Shown piece after piece: positions 9,100 to 18,078 of a DNA stretch of 64,000 bases. The notes below the pieces were generated by a model, which saw only the letters and a list, made by a program, of their open reading frames with translations, made no database searches and was not told the origin of the DNA. Every line of letters begins with the position of its first letter. Within the stretch, counting starts at the first letter, position 1. Made by a program: the position numbers and the translations under genes. The DNA lies in NCBI GenBank assembly GCA_028279375.1, contig JANQNW010000019.1:233151-297150 (forward strand), read 5' to 3'. The DNA comes from Phycisphaerales bacterium. GTDB lineage: Bacteria > Planctomycetota > Phycisphaerae > Phycisphaerales > UBA1924.

Positions 9100-10932
9100 C
9101 TAAGCGCGCGGCGCCCGCACTTCGAAACAGGCGCCGATCCCTGCGATTTCGACGATTGCAAGATCTCCATGCATCGACCGCATCAACCTTCGCGACAGCG
9201 CCAACCCCAGCCCGACCCCGCGTGACCCTTCAGAAGCTCGCTTCGCGCTCTTCGAAAACGGTCGAAACAGCCGCTTCCGATCCGCCGGATCAATGCCCGG
9301 TCCGAAGTCGCGAACACGCAGCGCCACCGCGTCATCCTGAACGGAGCCCGAAACGAGGATCTTCCGCACGCTCGCCTCGCTCGCGTACTTGCACGCGTTG
9401 TCCACCAGATTGAACAGCGCCTGCTCCAGCGCATCCACGTTCACGCGCACACGCTCATCCCGCCAGGCGCCGCCTTCGACCTCAAGCGACATCTCAGCCT
9501 GGGCGCACCGTTCCTCCAGCGCTGCCAGCCCTCGAGCGACCACCGAGCCCACGGCGACGACTTCCAGCTCCGGACCATTCGCCGTCCGCTCCAGGCGCGC
9601 AAAACTCAGCACGTTCTCGAGGAGCCGCGAGAGCCGAGCAGATTCTCGGCGCATCGTTTGCAGCGCCTTCGCCCGCCCCGCTTCGTCCTTCACGCCGTCT
9701 TCAGCAAGCAGATCCGCATACAGCTGGATCGAAGTCAGCGGCGAGCGCAGCTCGTGCGTCACCGTCGATACGAAACTCGCTCGCCGTTCACTCAGAGACA
9801 ACACGCCCCGCAGCAGCGCCGCGATGGCGAGCCCCGTCATCAGCAGCGCCGCCCACGCGAAGAGCAGGGGGGTCAGCGTCCGTGACCGGCCGGCGTCCCA
9901 CGTCGCGCCAAGATCGCCCGGCGTCAGCGCATATGGGAGTGAAGCCAGAAGCGCAGATTCGCCCCCGCGCTCAGACAAGGGAACGAGCGCCGCGGATGGA
10001 AGCAGATCGCCGATCTCACCGAGCAGCGCGCTCCGCAGCGCCGAATCGTCGAGCACGACACCCTGTGTATAGAGCTCACCGCGAACCATGACCGGTCGGC
10101 GCAGAATAAGCCTGCCATCAATCCACGAGGCCTCCATGACGCCCTCGGCTGTCACGATCTGCGACTGATCGGATGCGAAAGCACCGGACTCACGCGCGCG
10201 ATCGGAGACGCCCGCCCAATCATCGTCCGCGGCGTCCGCCAGCGTCTCCGACAACTCCTCGCCACGCGCCGCGCGACCGCCCAGATCCCGCCGGCGCTGC
10301 TCCGACAACATCTGATTCTGACTCTGCACGCGCTGGGCGATCTGCTCGCGCTGCAGAGAGTCAAACTCCATCCCGTCGGGAGGCGAAGCTGATTCGTCGA
10401 TGAGATCGTTGGCGTCAAATGCAAATGCGAAGTCCACGAAGTCCATCGGCTCGAGCGCCAGTCGATCCGGCCGAAGGGACGAAAGCTCCGCGCGCGCCGC
10501 GTCGATCCGCGAAGAATCAGCGCCGCGCGCGATGGCGAGGTCCATCCACTCAGACGCCGGCGCCTGCGGCGACGTCATCGTCTCATCAGGACCTATCTCG
10601 AAATGAGCCAGCGCAAACTCGGAGACCTGATCCAGCAGCGGAGACATATAGACCGCCTCGCCCGCATTGAGCGGCAGATACAACGCGTCATACGCCCGAT
10701 CCGCCGGATAGAACGAGCGATACACGAAATATGGCCGCCCGCCCTCCACGGCAAGCACGCTCGCCGCCACGGACTCCATCCGCCACAGCGCGATGCGCGT
10801 CCTCGATGTCAGCTCCGCCTCCAGCGCAGACCGCCGCTCCTCACCGATCAGTTGCGCGCTCATCCACGCCATCGCGCTCACAGCGACGATGACCGCCAGC
10901 AGATACCAGAACCACACGCGTGAAGGCCGCAT
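9100..10932 (-). CDS. Membrane sensor histidine kinase
   Basis: 610 residues. A helix (about 7-25), a large extracytoplasmic sensor region (26-350), a second helix (about 353-376), a dimerisation domain with the phospho-acceptor His393 in VTHELRSPLT, and a GHKL ATPase domain with N box NLVDNACKYA (508-517), G1 DFGPG (542-546) and G2 GVGLGLAL (572-579). All catalytic boxes are intact. Its start overlaps the regulator's stop as TGATG, so the pair is co-translated. The input signal is unknown. Placement behind a VIT/VWA protein gene suggests sensing of envelope or surface-protein assembly. Confidence 0.9.
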   Translation of the reverse strand: MRPSRVWFWYLLAVIVAVSAMAWMSAQLIGEERRSALEAELTSRTRIALWRMESVAASVLAVEGGRPYFVYRSFYPADRAYDALYLPLNAGEAVYMSPLLDQVSEFALAHFEIGPDETMTSPQAPASEWMDLAIARGADSSRIDAARAELSSLRPDRLALEPMDFVDFAFAFDANDLIDESASPPDGMEFDSLQREQIAQRVQSQNQMLSEQRRRDLGGRAARGEELSETLADAADDDWAGVSDRARESGAFASDQSQIVTAEGVMEASWIDGRLILRRPVMVRGELYTQGVVLDDSALRSALLGEIGDLLPSAALVPLSERGGESALLASLPYALTPGDLGATWDAGRSRTLTPLLFAWAALLMTGLAIAALLRGVLSLSERRASFVSTVTHELRSPLTSIQLYADLLAEDGVKDEAGRAKALQTMRRESARLSRLLENVLSFARLERTANGPELEVVAVGSVVARGLAALEERCAQAEMSLEVEGGAWRDERVRVNVDALEQALFNLVDNACKYASEASVRKILVSGSVQDDAVALRVRDFGPGIDPADRKRLFRPFSKSAKRASEGSRGVGLGLALSRRLMRSMHGDLAIVEIAGIGACFEVRAPRA

Positions 10933-11642
10933 CAGGCGTCATCCTCGATCGTTGCGCCTTCCAGCGCATACCCCTTGCCGCGCACGGTGCGGATCACGGT
11001 GGCCTCCTCATCCCGCAGCTTCGATCGCAGCCGCGCGACGCACATGTCCACCGTCCGCGTCCCGCGCAGGCCCACCGGCTCCAGCCGCCACACGCGATCA
11101 ATCAGCTCATCGCGCGACACGACGCGCCCGGCATGCATCGCCAGGTACCGAAGCACACCGGCCTCCTGCTCCGACAACTCCTCTCGCGAGCCGTCATCGA
11201 ACTCGACCACACGTCGATCGAGATGGCACGCACAATGAGCCAGCCGCACACACGAAACATCAGTCGGACGCTCCGCCGATCGGCGCAGCACCGCCTCCAC
11301 CCGCGCCATGAGCTCCGCCTTGCTGAAGGGCTTCACCACGTAGTCATCCGCCCCCAGCTTCAACCCGCGCACACGATCCGGCTCCTCACCCCGAGCCGTC
11401 AGCATGATCACAGGAAGCTCCGGACGGCTCTCACGCACGCGCTCCAGCACGTCAAACCCATCCATCCCCGGCATCATCACATCCAGCAGCGCCAGATCGA
11501 TCTCGAGCTCCACCGCCAGCCGCGCGCCCTCATCGCCCCGATCACACTCGATCGATTCGAACCCCTCAAACGAAAGCGCAGCGACGATCGCCGAACGAAT
11601 CGCCTCGTCATCTTCGACAACAAGGATCCGCCGCTCAGCCAT
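10932..11642 (-). CDS. OmpR/PhoB-type response regulator
   Basis: 236 residues from the ATG at 11642 (MAERRILVVEDD). Receiver domain with acidic pocket E10/D11/D12, phospho-acceptor Asp54 in LALLDVMMPG and the conserved Lys in VVKPF. The C-terminal winged helix has the usual ending VDMCVARLRSKLR...IRTVRGKGYAL. A GTG at 11681 would overlap the upstream stop by 4 bp and is an alternative start; I prefer 11642 because it begins exactly at the receiver fold and has a CGGAG site. It probably controls the VIT/VWA gene or its envelope partners. Confidence 0.88.
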   Translation of the reverse strand: MAERRILVVEDDEAIRSAIVAALSFEGFESIECDRGDEGARLAVELEIDLALLDVMMPGMDGFDVLERVRESRPELPVIMLTARGEEPDRVRGLKLGADDYVVKPFSKAELMARVEAVLRRSAERPTDVSCVRLAHCACHLDRRVVEFDDGSREELSEQEAGVLRYLAMHAGRVVSRDELIDRVWRLEPVGLRGTRTVDMCVARLRSKLRDEEATVIRTVRGKGYALEGATIEDDA

Positions 11643-11677
11643 CGTCACCGCGCTCCGAAGGAGGATGTCAGAATCAG

Positions 11678-13993
11678 TCACTCGGCCTGCTCGCGCTCAT
11701 CAGCCGCCGCACGAATCAGCACACGCTCGCCGTCAACCGTCAAGAGAATATCTCCCGACTGCGCCAGAAGCGCCTGGCGACCCTCGCGGAAGAATCGCGA
11801 CGCCAGATCCAGATGCGCACGGCTGCCGAACGCGATCTCCCGATCCGCCTCGATCTCGCCCGGCTCATCCGCAAGCGATCCGTCGATCCAGCGCCCGCCG
11901 CGACGGAAGATCGAACGATCCGCCGCCTGCTGCACGCCGAAGATCGAGACCTCGTCGAGGTCGTCGTTCACGAACCGATTGCTCTCGCTCACGGAGTCCA
12001 TCTCGCGCAGCGCCATCGTGTTCATGCTCTGCGACACGCCGCCGGCGCCCCCGCGAGTTCGCACGGCCCGGCGATGCATCGCGTCTTGTGCGAACTCGAC
12101 CGCCTCTTCGGCACGCGCAAACGCCACGTCTTCACGCGCCAGGAACGCCGTGTACTCCGTCATCACGCCATGCTTCAGAGACAAACGCACGATCTCATCC
12201 GTCAGCTCCTTGAGCCGGGGATCATCCTGCCCGATCGAAGGATCCGCTCCGAGCCGCCGAACCGAATCGATCAGCGTCGCAATCTTCCGATTCGCCCACA
12301 AACGCGGAATGAACGAGTTGCTCGTCCGCGCAAGCGAAGGATCGAGCGCCGTGGAGAACGACATCGGCGCCCCGAGGAAGGAGCCGCGAAGCGTCAGCTC
12401 TCCAGCGTGGTGATATCGACCCACGATGACCAGCTGATCCCCGGTGAAGAGATCGGGAATCTCGCCCGCCCCGGGAATCACGTCGAAGATCGTCCGGGGA
12501 ACATTGGGCCCGCGGCGAATCTCATCTCGCATCACGAAAAGCTGCGGCGACGCCAGCACCGGCCCGTGCAGCTTCGCAAACACCTCGCCCACCCTCGCCT
12601 CGACATCCTCACCCGGATGCACAAACGTCGCCGCCCCGCGCGAGTCATCCGCGATCGCCGTCAGCAGCGGTCCATTCACATCATGACCCACGCCGAACGT
12701 GAAGACCCGCCGCTCATGCGGATTCGCGTTCGTTGCCAGCGCCCGGATCGAAGTCTCAGCAGTGTCGCCCACCGTCGGCAGTCCATCCGTCAGGAAGATC
12801 ACCAGCGGCAGCGTCCCTGGGGCTGGAGACTGCCTGAGCGCCGCGCCAAGCGCCGCATGCAGATTCGTCCCGCCCTGCGCCGTCACGCCTTCGAGATACT
12901 CGATCGCCTGAGCGACCGTGGCATTGTTCTTCTCCACGGCGTCCATGCTGAATCGCTCGACCGTGTCGCTGTACGCCAGGATGTTGAAGCGCTCCCCCGG
13001 ACGCAGGCCGTGAATCACCTGGCGCGCCGACTCCAGCGCCTGCGCAAGCTTCACGCCGCCCATGCTCCCCGAACGATCGATCACCAGCGTGATTTCCCGC
13101 GCAGCGCCCCGCGCCGCAGCGACAGATGAAAGCTCCTCTGGCGTCCCCGCCAGCATCAGGAAATACCCCGCCTCGCCTTCCAGCGCCGGATACATCATCA
13201 CCGTCGGCGCCACCCCATGGTCCGCGGCGAGCACATACGAAAGCCGAAACGCCCCCGGCGCCTGCGCATCATGCGCCGCAACCGAGATCTCATAGGCGCC
13301 CCGCGCATTCCGCGAGCGCGTGATCGCATGCGATGGTGAGTAGATCGTCGAGATCCCCGCGCGCGCGATCAGGCGCACATCAATCGACCACGGCGCCATC
13401 GCCCCGCCCGTGTCAGCGCCCCCGTCACTTCGCGGCAGCGCATAGTCAATCCGCTCGCCCGTGCGATCAAGCAACTGCTCATACACGATCCGCGCCCGAC
13501 GCTCGCCATTGGCCTGCACCGGAAACACACTGCTCTTGATCATGTTGTAACCCACGAACTCCAGCAGCCCCGGATCGCGCATCGTGCGCACGATGCCTTC
13601 ATAGATCCGGGTCGCTTCGGCGCGCTCCATGAGCTGCGCCTCGAAACCCGTGCCCGGCCCGTCAATCGAGAACCCGACCAGCGACGCGCCCTCGGGAACC
13701 GGAAGCACGACCTCCGCCTCCTGCACCGCGCCCGTCAGATTGCGCATCACGATCTCGAGCGTCGTCGTCGCAACCTGCCCATTGATCACGACATCCGCGT
13801 CAACATGCGAAACCTCAATCACCCGCCACGACTGCGGCCCCAGATGCCGCCCTTGCGGCACGATCACGCTCCGGCGCATCGCCGTCGCGTCGATTCGATC
13901 ATCGTTCACCGCCATCTGCGACGCCGCCGGCGGCGCAGCCAGGCCCGAGAACACGAGAGCGAATGAGAGTCCGAGTACATGCAGCTTCTTCAT
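11678..13993 (-). CDS. VIT and von Willebrand factor A domain surface protein
   Basis: 771 residues. Signal peptide (about 1-26), VIT domain (about 45-185, with GFEAQLMERAEATRIYEGIVR), then a VWA domain (about 298-470) with an intact MIDAS start DRSGSM (Asp306, Ser308, Ser310) and FLTDGLPT. The C-terminal 250 residues are not assigned and there is no LPxTG sorting motif or final membrane anchor. Start at 13993 is supported by GGAGG; a TTG at 14008 is less likely. Such proteins bind ligands through a metal ion at the cell surface. It heads a three-gene operon with a response regulator and a histidine kinase. Confidence 0.88.
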   Translation of the reverse strand: MKKLHVLGLSFALVFSGLAAPPAASQMAVNDDRIDATAMRRSVIVPQGRHLGPQSWRVIEVSHVDADVVINGQVATTTLEIVMRNLTGAVQEAEVVLPVPEGASLVGFSIDGPGTGFEAQLMERAEATRIYEGIVRTMRDPGLLEFVGYNMIKSSVFPVQANGERRARIVYEQLLDRTGERIDYALPRSDGGADTGGAMAPWSIDVRLIARAGISTIYSPSHAITRSRNARGAYEISVAAHDAQAPGAFRLSYVLAADHGVAPTVMMYPALEGEAGYFLMLAGTPEELSSVAAARGAAREITLVIDRSGSMGGVKLAQALESARQVIHGLRPGERFNILAYSDTVERFSMDAVEKNNATVAQAIEYLEGVTAQGGTNLHAALGAALRQSPAPGTLPLVIFLTDGLPTVGDTAETSIRALATNANPHERRVFTFGVGHDVNGPLLTAIADDSRGAATFVHPGEDVEARVGEVFAKLHGPVLASPQLFVMRDEIRRGPNVPRTIFDVIPGAGEIPDLFTGDQLVIVGRYHHAGELTLRGSFLGAPMSFSTALDPSLARTSNSFIPRLWANRKIATLIDSVRRLGADPSIGQDDPRLKELTDEIVRLSLKHGVMTEYTAFLAREDVAFARAEEAVEFAQDAMHRRAVRTRGGAGGVSQSMNTMALREMDSVSESNRFVNDDLDEVSIFGVQQAADRSIFRRGGRWIDGSLADEPGEIEADREIAFGSRAHLDLASRFFREGRQALLAQSGDILLTVDGERVLIRAAADEREQAE

Positions 13994-14660
13994 CAGTGAA
14001 GCCTCCAAAGCGAGAGTTCAGATCCAGTCCCGTCACTGATGAGTGGTACGCGTAACTACGCCCCGCGAATGTCACGCCTCTGTCACGAGCGCCGGCGCGT
14101 CCTCCACCTGTGCGATGCGCTCACCCGGCGCGCGCACGCGCCCTGGAGGTCCCGCAACACCCCGCGCACAACCCCAAAACCACACCCGCACAACCCTTCA
14201 ACCCCACAAAACCAAAAAAATTTTCACCCCGCGACACGTCCGCGCAGCGCCCCCGCACGCGCGCGCCGCGCAACGTCCGTCCCACCGCGCGCGCGCCGCG
14301 CACACACCCCGCGCAGCGCCCCGATGCGCCTCCGCGCACACCAACACCATCGCGCCGAAACCCGCATGACAAGCCGCTTTCAGCGCGATCACCCGCGCAT
14401 GCGCCGCTCGTACGACCGCCGGCAGCGCCCGAACCGCGCGCGCCCGCCGTTTCCATATACGAATCACATATCCCGCGCGCAGATCCCCATCGCGCAACCC
14501 ACGCGGACCCCGCGCACGACCTCAGAACGCCATCTTTCTTGAAGGGGGGGGTGGATAGCTTCCGATACTTTGTGGATACTTCCCGAGGTATCACTACATA
14601 CGGCGCTCTTTGCCGCGGTGGAGACCTCGTGCTCCGATCTCTTAACTGAGGAGGTTCCAA
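13994..14660. other. 667-bp intergenic region with probable control sequences
   Basis: No coding frame of normal composition. Its middle is strongly C-rich on the plus strand. It includes a G8 run (14544-14551), a single DnaA-box-like TGTGGATAC (14571-14579) and the inverted repeat GATAC-N8-GTATC (14575-14592), all upstream of the Lys/Arg-rich protein gene. Promoters for the two divergent genes must lie here, but I cannot fix a -35/-10 pair. Confidence 0.45.
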
Positions 14661-15020
14661 ATGGCGAAGAAGAAAGCGAGACGCAAAGCGTCTCGGAAGA
14701 AAGCAAGACGCAAGGCCACTCGTAAGAAGGCCACGCGCAAGAAGGCGACCCGGAAGAAGGCTCGTCGCAAGGCGACCCGCAAGAAGGCAACGCGTAAGAA
14801 GGCGACACGCAAGAAGGCTCGCCGCAAGGCCACTCGCAAGAAGGCCACGCGTAAGAAGGCGACCCGCAAGAAGGCTCGCCGCAAGGCCACTCGCAAGAAG
14901 GCCACACGCAAGAAGGCGACCCGCAAGAAGGCACGCCGCAAGGCCACTCGGAAGAAGGCCGGCCGCAAGAAGGCCACCCGCAAGAAGGCCCGTCGGAAGA
15001 CGACTCGCCGCCGCCGTTGA
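14661..15020 (+). CDS. Lys/Arg-repeat protein, histone H1-like
   Basis: 119 residues made of only Ala, Lys, Arg, Thr, one Ser, one Gly and the initiator Met. After 14 residues there are five copies of the 19-residue unit ARRKATRKKATRKKATRKK (the last with one Gly), then a short tail TTRRRR. This matches the low-complexity basic tails of bacterial H1/Hc1-like DNA-binding proteins, so it probably coats or compacts DNA (inference). GAGGAGG lies 6 nt before the ATG. A strong terminator follows 75 bp downstream, so it is probably transcribed alone. The near-identical DNA repeats make expansion or contraction likely. Confidence 0.8.
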   Translation: MAKKKARRKASRKKARRKATRKKATRKKATRKKARRKATRKKATRKKATRKKARRKATRKKATRKKATRKKARRKATRKKATRKKATRKKARRKATRKKAGRKKATRKKARRKTTRRRR

Positions 15021-15492
15021 TTTCAATCATCTGAACAGCGGCAGCGATTCATGTCGGCCCTGGGATCGTCCTCAGGGCCTAGAGCGCCAGATATTGACAT
15101 TGGGACCGGCCTCGCCTCCGGTCCCAATGTCGTTTTGAAGAACACACTGCGGCCCAGGCCCCCAAAAGGCGCCCCGAGTCTACTCCTCCGGACTCAGGCG
15201 CCCGGCCCGGGCCGTTGTTGTTTCCGCCCCCCCAACGCTCGCCCCGGACGCCCGCCGTCCAGTCCCCGGGCCCACCATCCCGCCGGCGCCTATACCAAGC
15301 GCGAAGCCATCTCGACCGATCCATCTATACAGACGCCGACCGCCGCCAAGCCGCCGGAATTGTGCTTGGATCACATATCACGCGGGCTATCATGCCCTCC
15401 CGCCCGAAGCCAATCCGGAACTCATCCGGATCAGCCGAAGGCGCCGATGACTCAGGCTCCGCGCCTCCTGCTCATTGAGGATCCCCGCCGCC
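15021..15492. other. 472-bp intergenic region; terminator then no gene
   Basis: Apart from the terminator at 15096-15136, this stretch has no supported coding frame. It must contain the ferredoxin promoter in its right half, but no confident boxes are visible. Confidence 0.5.
15096..15136 (+). terminator. Rho-independent terminator of the Lys/Arg-rich gene
   Basis: A perfect 14-bp stem GACATTGGGACCGG / CCGGTCCCAATGTC with an 8-nt loop, followed by GTTTT. Confidence 0.85.
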
Positions 15493-15759
15493 ATGACTCA
15501 CATCATCGCCGAACCCTGCAAAGGCACCAAGGACACCGCCTGCGTCGATGTCTGCCCGGTGGACTGCATCCACCCAACCAAGGACAACCCGAAGTTCGAA
15601 GACTTCGACCAGCTCTACATCGATCCCGACACCTGCATCGACTGCGGCCTCTGCGTCGACGAATGCCCCGTCCGCGCCATCTTCCCCGAAGAAGATCTTC
15701 CCGAAGAATGGTCCGACTACGTTCAGGTCAACGTCGACTACTACGATCAGAACGGCTGA
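15493..15759 (+). CDS. Seven-iron ferredoxin (3Fe-4S / 4Fe-4S)
   Basis: 88 residues. The first motif C9-x7-C17-x3-C21-P, with an extra C25 as in Azotobacter FdI-type proteins, and the second motif C48-x2-C51-x2-C54-x3-C58-P. By family rule C9, C17 and C58 hold the 3Fe-4S cluster and C21, C48, C51 and C54 the 4Fe-4S cluster. It is a small acidic soluble electron carrier. The ATG at 15493 is chosen because GAGGA lies about 11 nt upstream and the mature family begins here; an upstream TTG at 15475 is unlikely. A bidirectional terminator follows. Confidence 0.92.
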   Translation: MTHIIAEPCKGTKDTACVDVCPVDCIHPTKDNPKFEDFDQLYIDPDTCIDCGLCVDECPVRAIFPEEDLPEEWSDYVQVNVDYYDQNG

Positions 15760-15790
15760 ACGCAACAGCCCAACCGAATCGCCAATTGAA

Positions 15791-15822
15791 AAAGCCGCCC
15801 ACAGAACGGGCGGCTTTCTTTC
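15791..15822. terminator. Bidirectional rho-independent terminator
   Basis: Stem AAAGCCGCCC / GGGCGGCTTT with loop ACAGAAC, an A-run before it and CTTTC after it. It lies between the convergent ferredoxin gene and the gene ending at 15847, so it can serve both strands. Confidence 0.88.
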
Positions 15823-15846
15823 ATCTTGTATGTGCCAGTCCGGCGC

Positions 15847-16278
15847 TTACGCCGCAATCCCGCCGGCCGTCTCGCCATCGCCCGAAGAAGGACGCACGTT
15901 CGAAGGCGCATCCGCCTTCTCCGTCCAGTCCTCCGCATTCGGAAGCGAAAGCTCCGAAGAGCACGTCTTCCGGTAGCCGAGCAGACGAATCACCTCGAGC
16001 ACATCCGTCCAGCTCGGAAACGTCTTGCCGTTGGCGCGCTTGAACGCGTCAATCGCCGCCACGAAGAGGAACTGCTCCTTCGTGTGCTCGCCTTCCTCCG
16101 CCGCGCGCGTGAAATCGCTCAGCCGGCGCCCCGCGCCGCGACGACGCTCGAGCCCCGAAGGCGCCTGCCCATCCGGATGGTCCCGTCGATCAACGCCCGA
16201 GCGCCGGTCCACCACCGAGCGATCGTGCTCCGAGTCGCCTGTCCTGTCGCTTCGACGATCTGAACTGCCTGAGGTCAT
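15847..16278 (-). CDS. Hypothetical protein with Arg-rich DRR motifs
   Basis: 143 residues from the ATG at 16278, which has GGAGGG about 8 nt upstream. The N-terminal third is polar and rich in DRR/ERR motifs (DRRSGVDRR, LERRRGAGRR), a pattern common in bacterial RRxxxDRR-type regions. A compact helical segment follows (about 58-110: EQFLFVAAIDAFKRANGKTF then TDVLEVIRLLGYRK), then an acidic tail. Cytosolic; function unknown. Confidence 0.65.
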   Translation of the reverse strand: MTSGSSDRRSDRTGDSEHDRSVVDRRSGVDRRDHPDGQAPSGLERRRGAGRRLSDFTRAAEEGEHTKEQFLFVAAIDAFKRANGKTFPSWTDVLEVIRLLGYRKTCSSELSLPNAEDWTEKADAPSNVRPSSGDGETAGGIAA

Positions 16279-16338
16279 GAGTCGAGCCCTCCAAGGGGCC
16301 GGACTCCCGCGCCTCACGCTGCGGACGCCGCCCCCGGG

Positions 16339-16602
16339 TCAAAAGTCATCGTCTTCATCATCCGACGGATCGAAGTCGTCGAGGTCCTCGTCGTTATCGT
16401 CGTCGTAGAAGAAGTCGTCGTCACCGTCTTCGTCGCCGCCTTCATCGTCGAAGCCGTCGTCGAAGTCGTCGTCGTCATCGTCAAAATCGTCATCGTCATC
16501 CAGTTCATCCTCGTCATCAGCTGCAAGGAGAACAGGAGCAGACGCAAACTCGAACTCGTCGTCGTTGTGCGCCGAACGAGTCGCTTCGAGCAGTGCCGTC
16601 AT
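16339..16602 (-). CDS. Very acidic Asp-rich small protein
   Basis: 87 residues from the ATG at 16602 with GGAGG 8 nt upstream. The first 30 residues look like an ordinary helix (MTALLEATRSAHNDDEFEFA); the rest is mostly Asp with Glu, Phe and Gly and no basic residues, so it should be disordered and strongly negative. Possible roles are cation buffering or binding a basic partner, such as the Lys/Arg-repeat protein encoded 1.7 kb away; that pairing is speculation. The low complexity makes the exact reading hard to confirm by homology. Confidence 0.6.
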   Translation of the reverse strand: MTALLEATRSAHNDDEFEFASAPVLLAADDEDELDDDDDFDDDDDDFDDGFDDEGGDEDGDDDFFYDDDNDEDLDDFDPSDDEDDDF

Positions 16603-16806
16603 CAGTGTGCCTCCAAAGCCGCCTCGTGCGGCTTCGCACCCACCCGGGACCCGCCGATTCCGGCCACGGCAAGCCAATCGAGCGGTACACTAATGCCAGA
16701 TCCCGCCCTGTCAAATACTCAGACAAGGCCGGGACCACATCTGGACGAAACATCCTCCAGAAAAACCCCGCAGCATCCCGACGCCCCCTCCTTATAAAGA
16801 GGACCC

Positions 16807-17301
16807 ATGGCCGAGACGTCCAAACCCGGTTCCGATGAACGACTCCAGCCCGCCGCGGCGGTCCTCGCGTTCGTCCTCCCCGGGCTGGGGCATTTGCACC
16901 TCGGCGAAAAACAACGCGGGATCTGCATCATGGTCGGCGTCCTCGGCCTCTTCTTCGGCGGCGTCTTCATCGGAGGCGTCGACGTCATCGATTCCAAAGA
17001 GGACAAATGGCCCTTCCTCGCCCAGGCCCCCGTCGGACCCCTCGCCTTCGCCGTCGACTGGCTCCATCAGAACAAGCTCAAGGCCAATGACCCGCCCCCC
17101 GGCGCCAGCGCCGACTGGTTCCGTGACAACAAGCCCAACCGCACCAAGTCACTCTCCCATGTGAACGAAGTCGGCTGGCTCTACGCCTCCATCGCCGGCA
17201 TGCTCAACGCCATCTGCATCATCGACGCCGGCTGGCACGCCCCCCGCCGCCGCCGCAAGGACGACACACCCAAGGTCGTCGGAAAGATGGATGTCGCATG
17301 A
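16807..17301 (+). CDS. Small membrane protein with PGLGHLxLG motif
   Basis: 164 residues. It starts with a soluble 15-residue head, then a helix with PGLGHLHLGEKQRG (about 24-38), the turn motif of TM2-like and DUF6677-like planctomycete proteins, a second helix (about 40-58), a soluble loop and a third helix (about 123-142), ending in an Arg/Lys-rich tail. Function unknown. It overlaps the next gene by 4 bp, so the two form an operon and probably a complex. Confidence 0.7.
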   Translation: MAETSKPGSDERLQPAAAVLAFVLPGLGHLHLGEKQRGICIMVGVLGLFFGGVFIGGVDVIDSKEDKWPFLAQAPVGPLAFAVDWLHQNKLKANDPPPGASADWFRDNKPNRTKSLSHVNEVGWLYASIAGMLNAICIIDAGWHAPRRRRKDDTPKVVGKMDVA

Positions 17302-17585
17302 TGCTGGCAGACCTCGTCATCAACTCGACGCCCGACACGGTCCACGCCTGGCGACCCTTCCTCGACCCCATCACGCTCACCGGCGGCAAGTGGTGGTTCC
17401 TCCTGATCCCCCTCGCCTTCGGCATCTCGATGGTCTACAAGGCCGTGCGCCTCCACAAGATGAAGCGCTACTGGCGCGAAGTCCTGATGATGACCATCCA
17501 GATCATCGGAACGATGATCCTCCTCGCCATCGGCATCTACCTCTTCGTCGAACTCTTCGTCCCCTGGGCGGAAGAGTTCGTGTAG
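17298..17585 (+). CDS. Small two-helix membrane protein
   Basis: 95 residues with helices at about 30-48 and 64-90, separated by a basic loop (RLHKMKRYWRE). Its start overlaps the stop of the preceding gene, so translation is likely coupled. No family recognised. Confidence 0.68.
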   Translation: MMLADLVINSTPDTVHAWRPFLDPITLTGGKWWFLLIPLAFGISMVYKAVRLHKMKRYWREVLMMTIQIIGTMILLAIGIYLFVELFVPWAEEFV

Positions 17586-17628
17586 AGCCGCGCGCGAGTT
17601 GGCGCTACAGCGCTGAAACGGCGCAAGC

Positions 17629-18078
17629 ATGAACGTCTACTGCAGGAAATGCGGATATGAACTTCCGGCAACGGCCGGGCGATGTCCTGAATGTGGACGC
17701 AACTACGATCTCGCCAGGCCTCGTTCAGTTTCCGGTGCCCCACGGTCAGGCGCCGTATTCCGGATCGCGTGCCGTCTCACGCTCGCAGTGCTCCTTTTGA
17801 TGAATGCGTGGCGAGCGTTCGCGCCCATCGTGCGTCAGCATCTTCGCCCCATGTCTCACTACTACTATGACTTCGGCTATCCGTTCAGGATGTGGGGCGG
17901 CCGAGATGAATGGGCGTACTTGGGTGGGTTGGGTTCTTCCACCATGTTCATTGCGCTTCTCGGCAATATCTTGGTGCTCATTGCAGTGCCCTTTGCGATT
18001 GGATTGCTCGCAAGACGCGCATACGAATTCTGGTATCTACGCGCCGCACCGAAGTCGCCTCCGCCACCCTCTCCCTGA
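17629..18078 (+). CDS. Membrane protein with N-terminal zinc ribbon; 3' end inside a repeat
   Basis: 149 residues. The zinc ribbon CRKCGY...CPECG is at residues 5-23, the reverse of the usual C-terminal place, then a helix (about 44-62), an aromatic loop and a second helix (about 105-130). The last residues (SPPPPSP) and the stop codon are supplied by an intergenic palindromic repeat (18064-18118, inverted copy), so insertion of that element has probably replaced the native C-terminus. Function unknown. Confidence 0.65.
   Translation: MNVYCRKCGYELPATAGRCPECGRNYDLARPRSVSGAPRSGAVFRIACRLTLAVLLLMNAWRAFAPIVRQHLRPMSHYYYDFGYPFRMWGGRDEWAYLGGLGSSTMFIALLGNILVLIAVPFAIGLLARRAYEFWYLRAAPKSPPPPSP

Noticed and set aside
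10920..12413. 497-codon plus-strand frame
   Set aside because: Antisense to the response regulator and VIT/VWA genes, which have clear domains; the frame changes composition where those genes meet.
14571..14579. TGTGGATAC, a near DnaA box, as evidence for oriC
   Set aside because: Single, imperfect and 7 kb from the composition flip; no cluster.
14121..15026. 301-codon minus-strand Leu/Gly-repeat frame
   Set aside because: Antisense image of the Lys/Arg repeat gene; the plus strand has a strong ribosome site and a following terminator.
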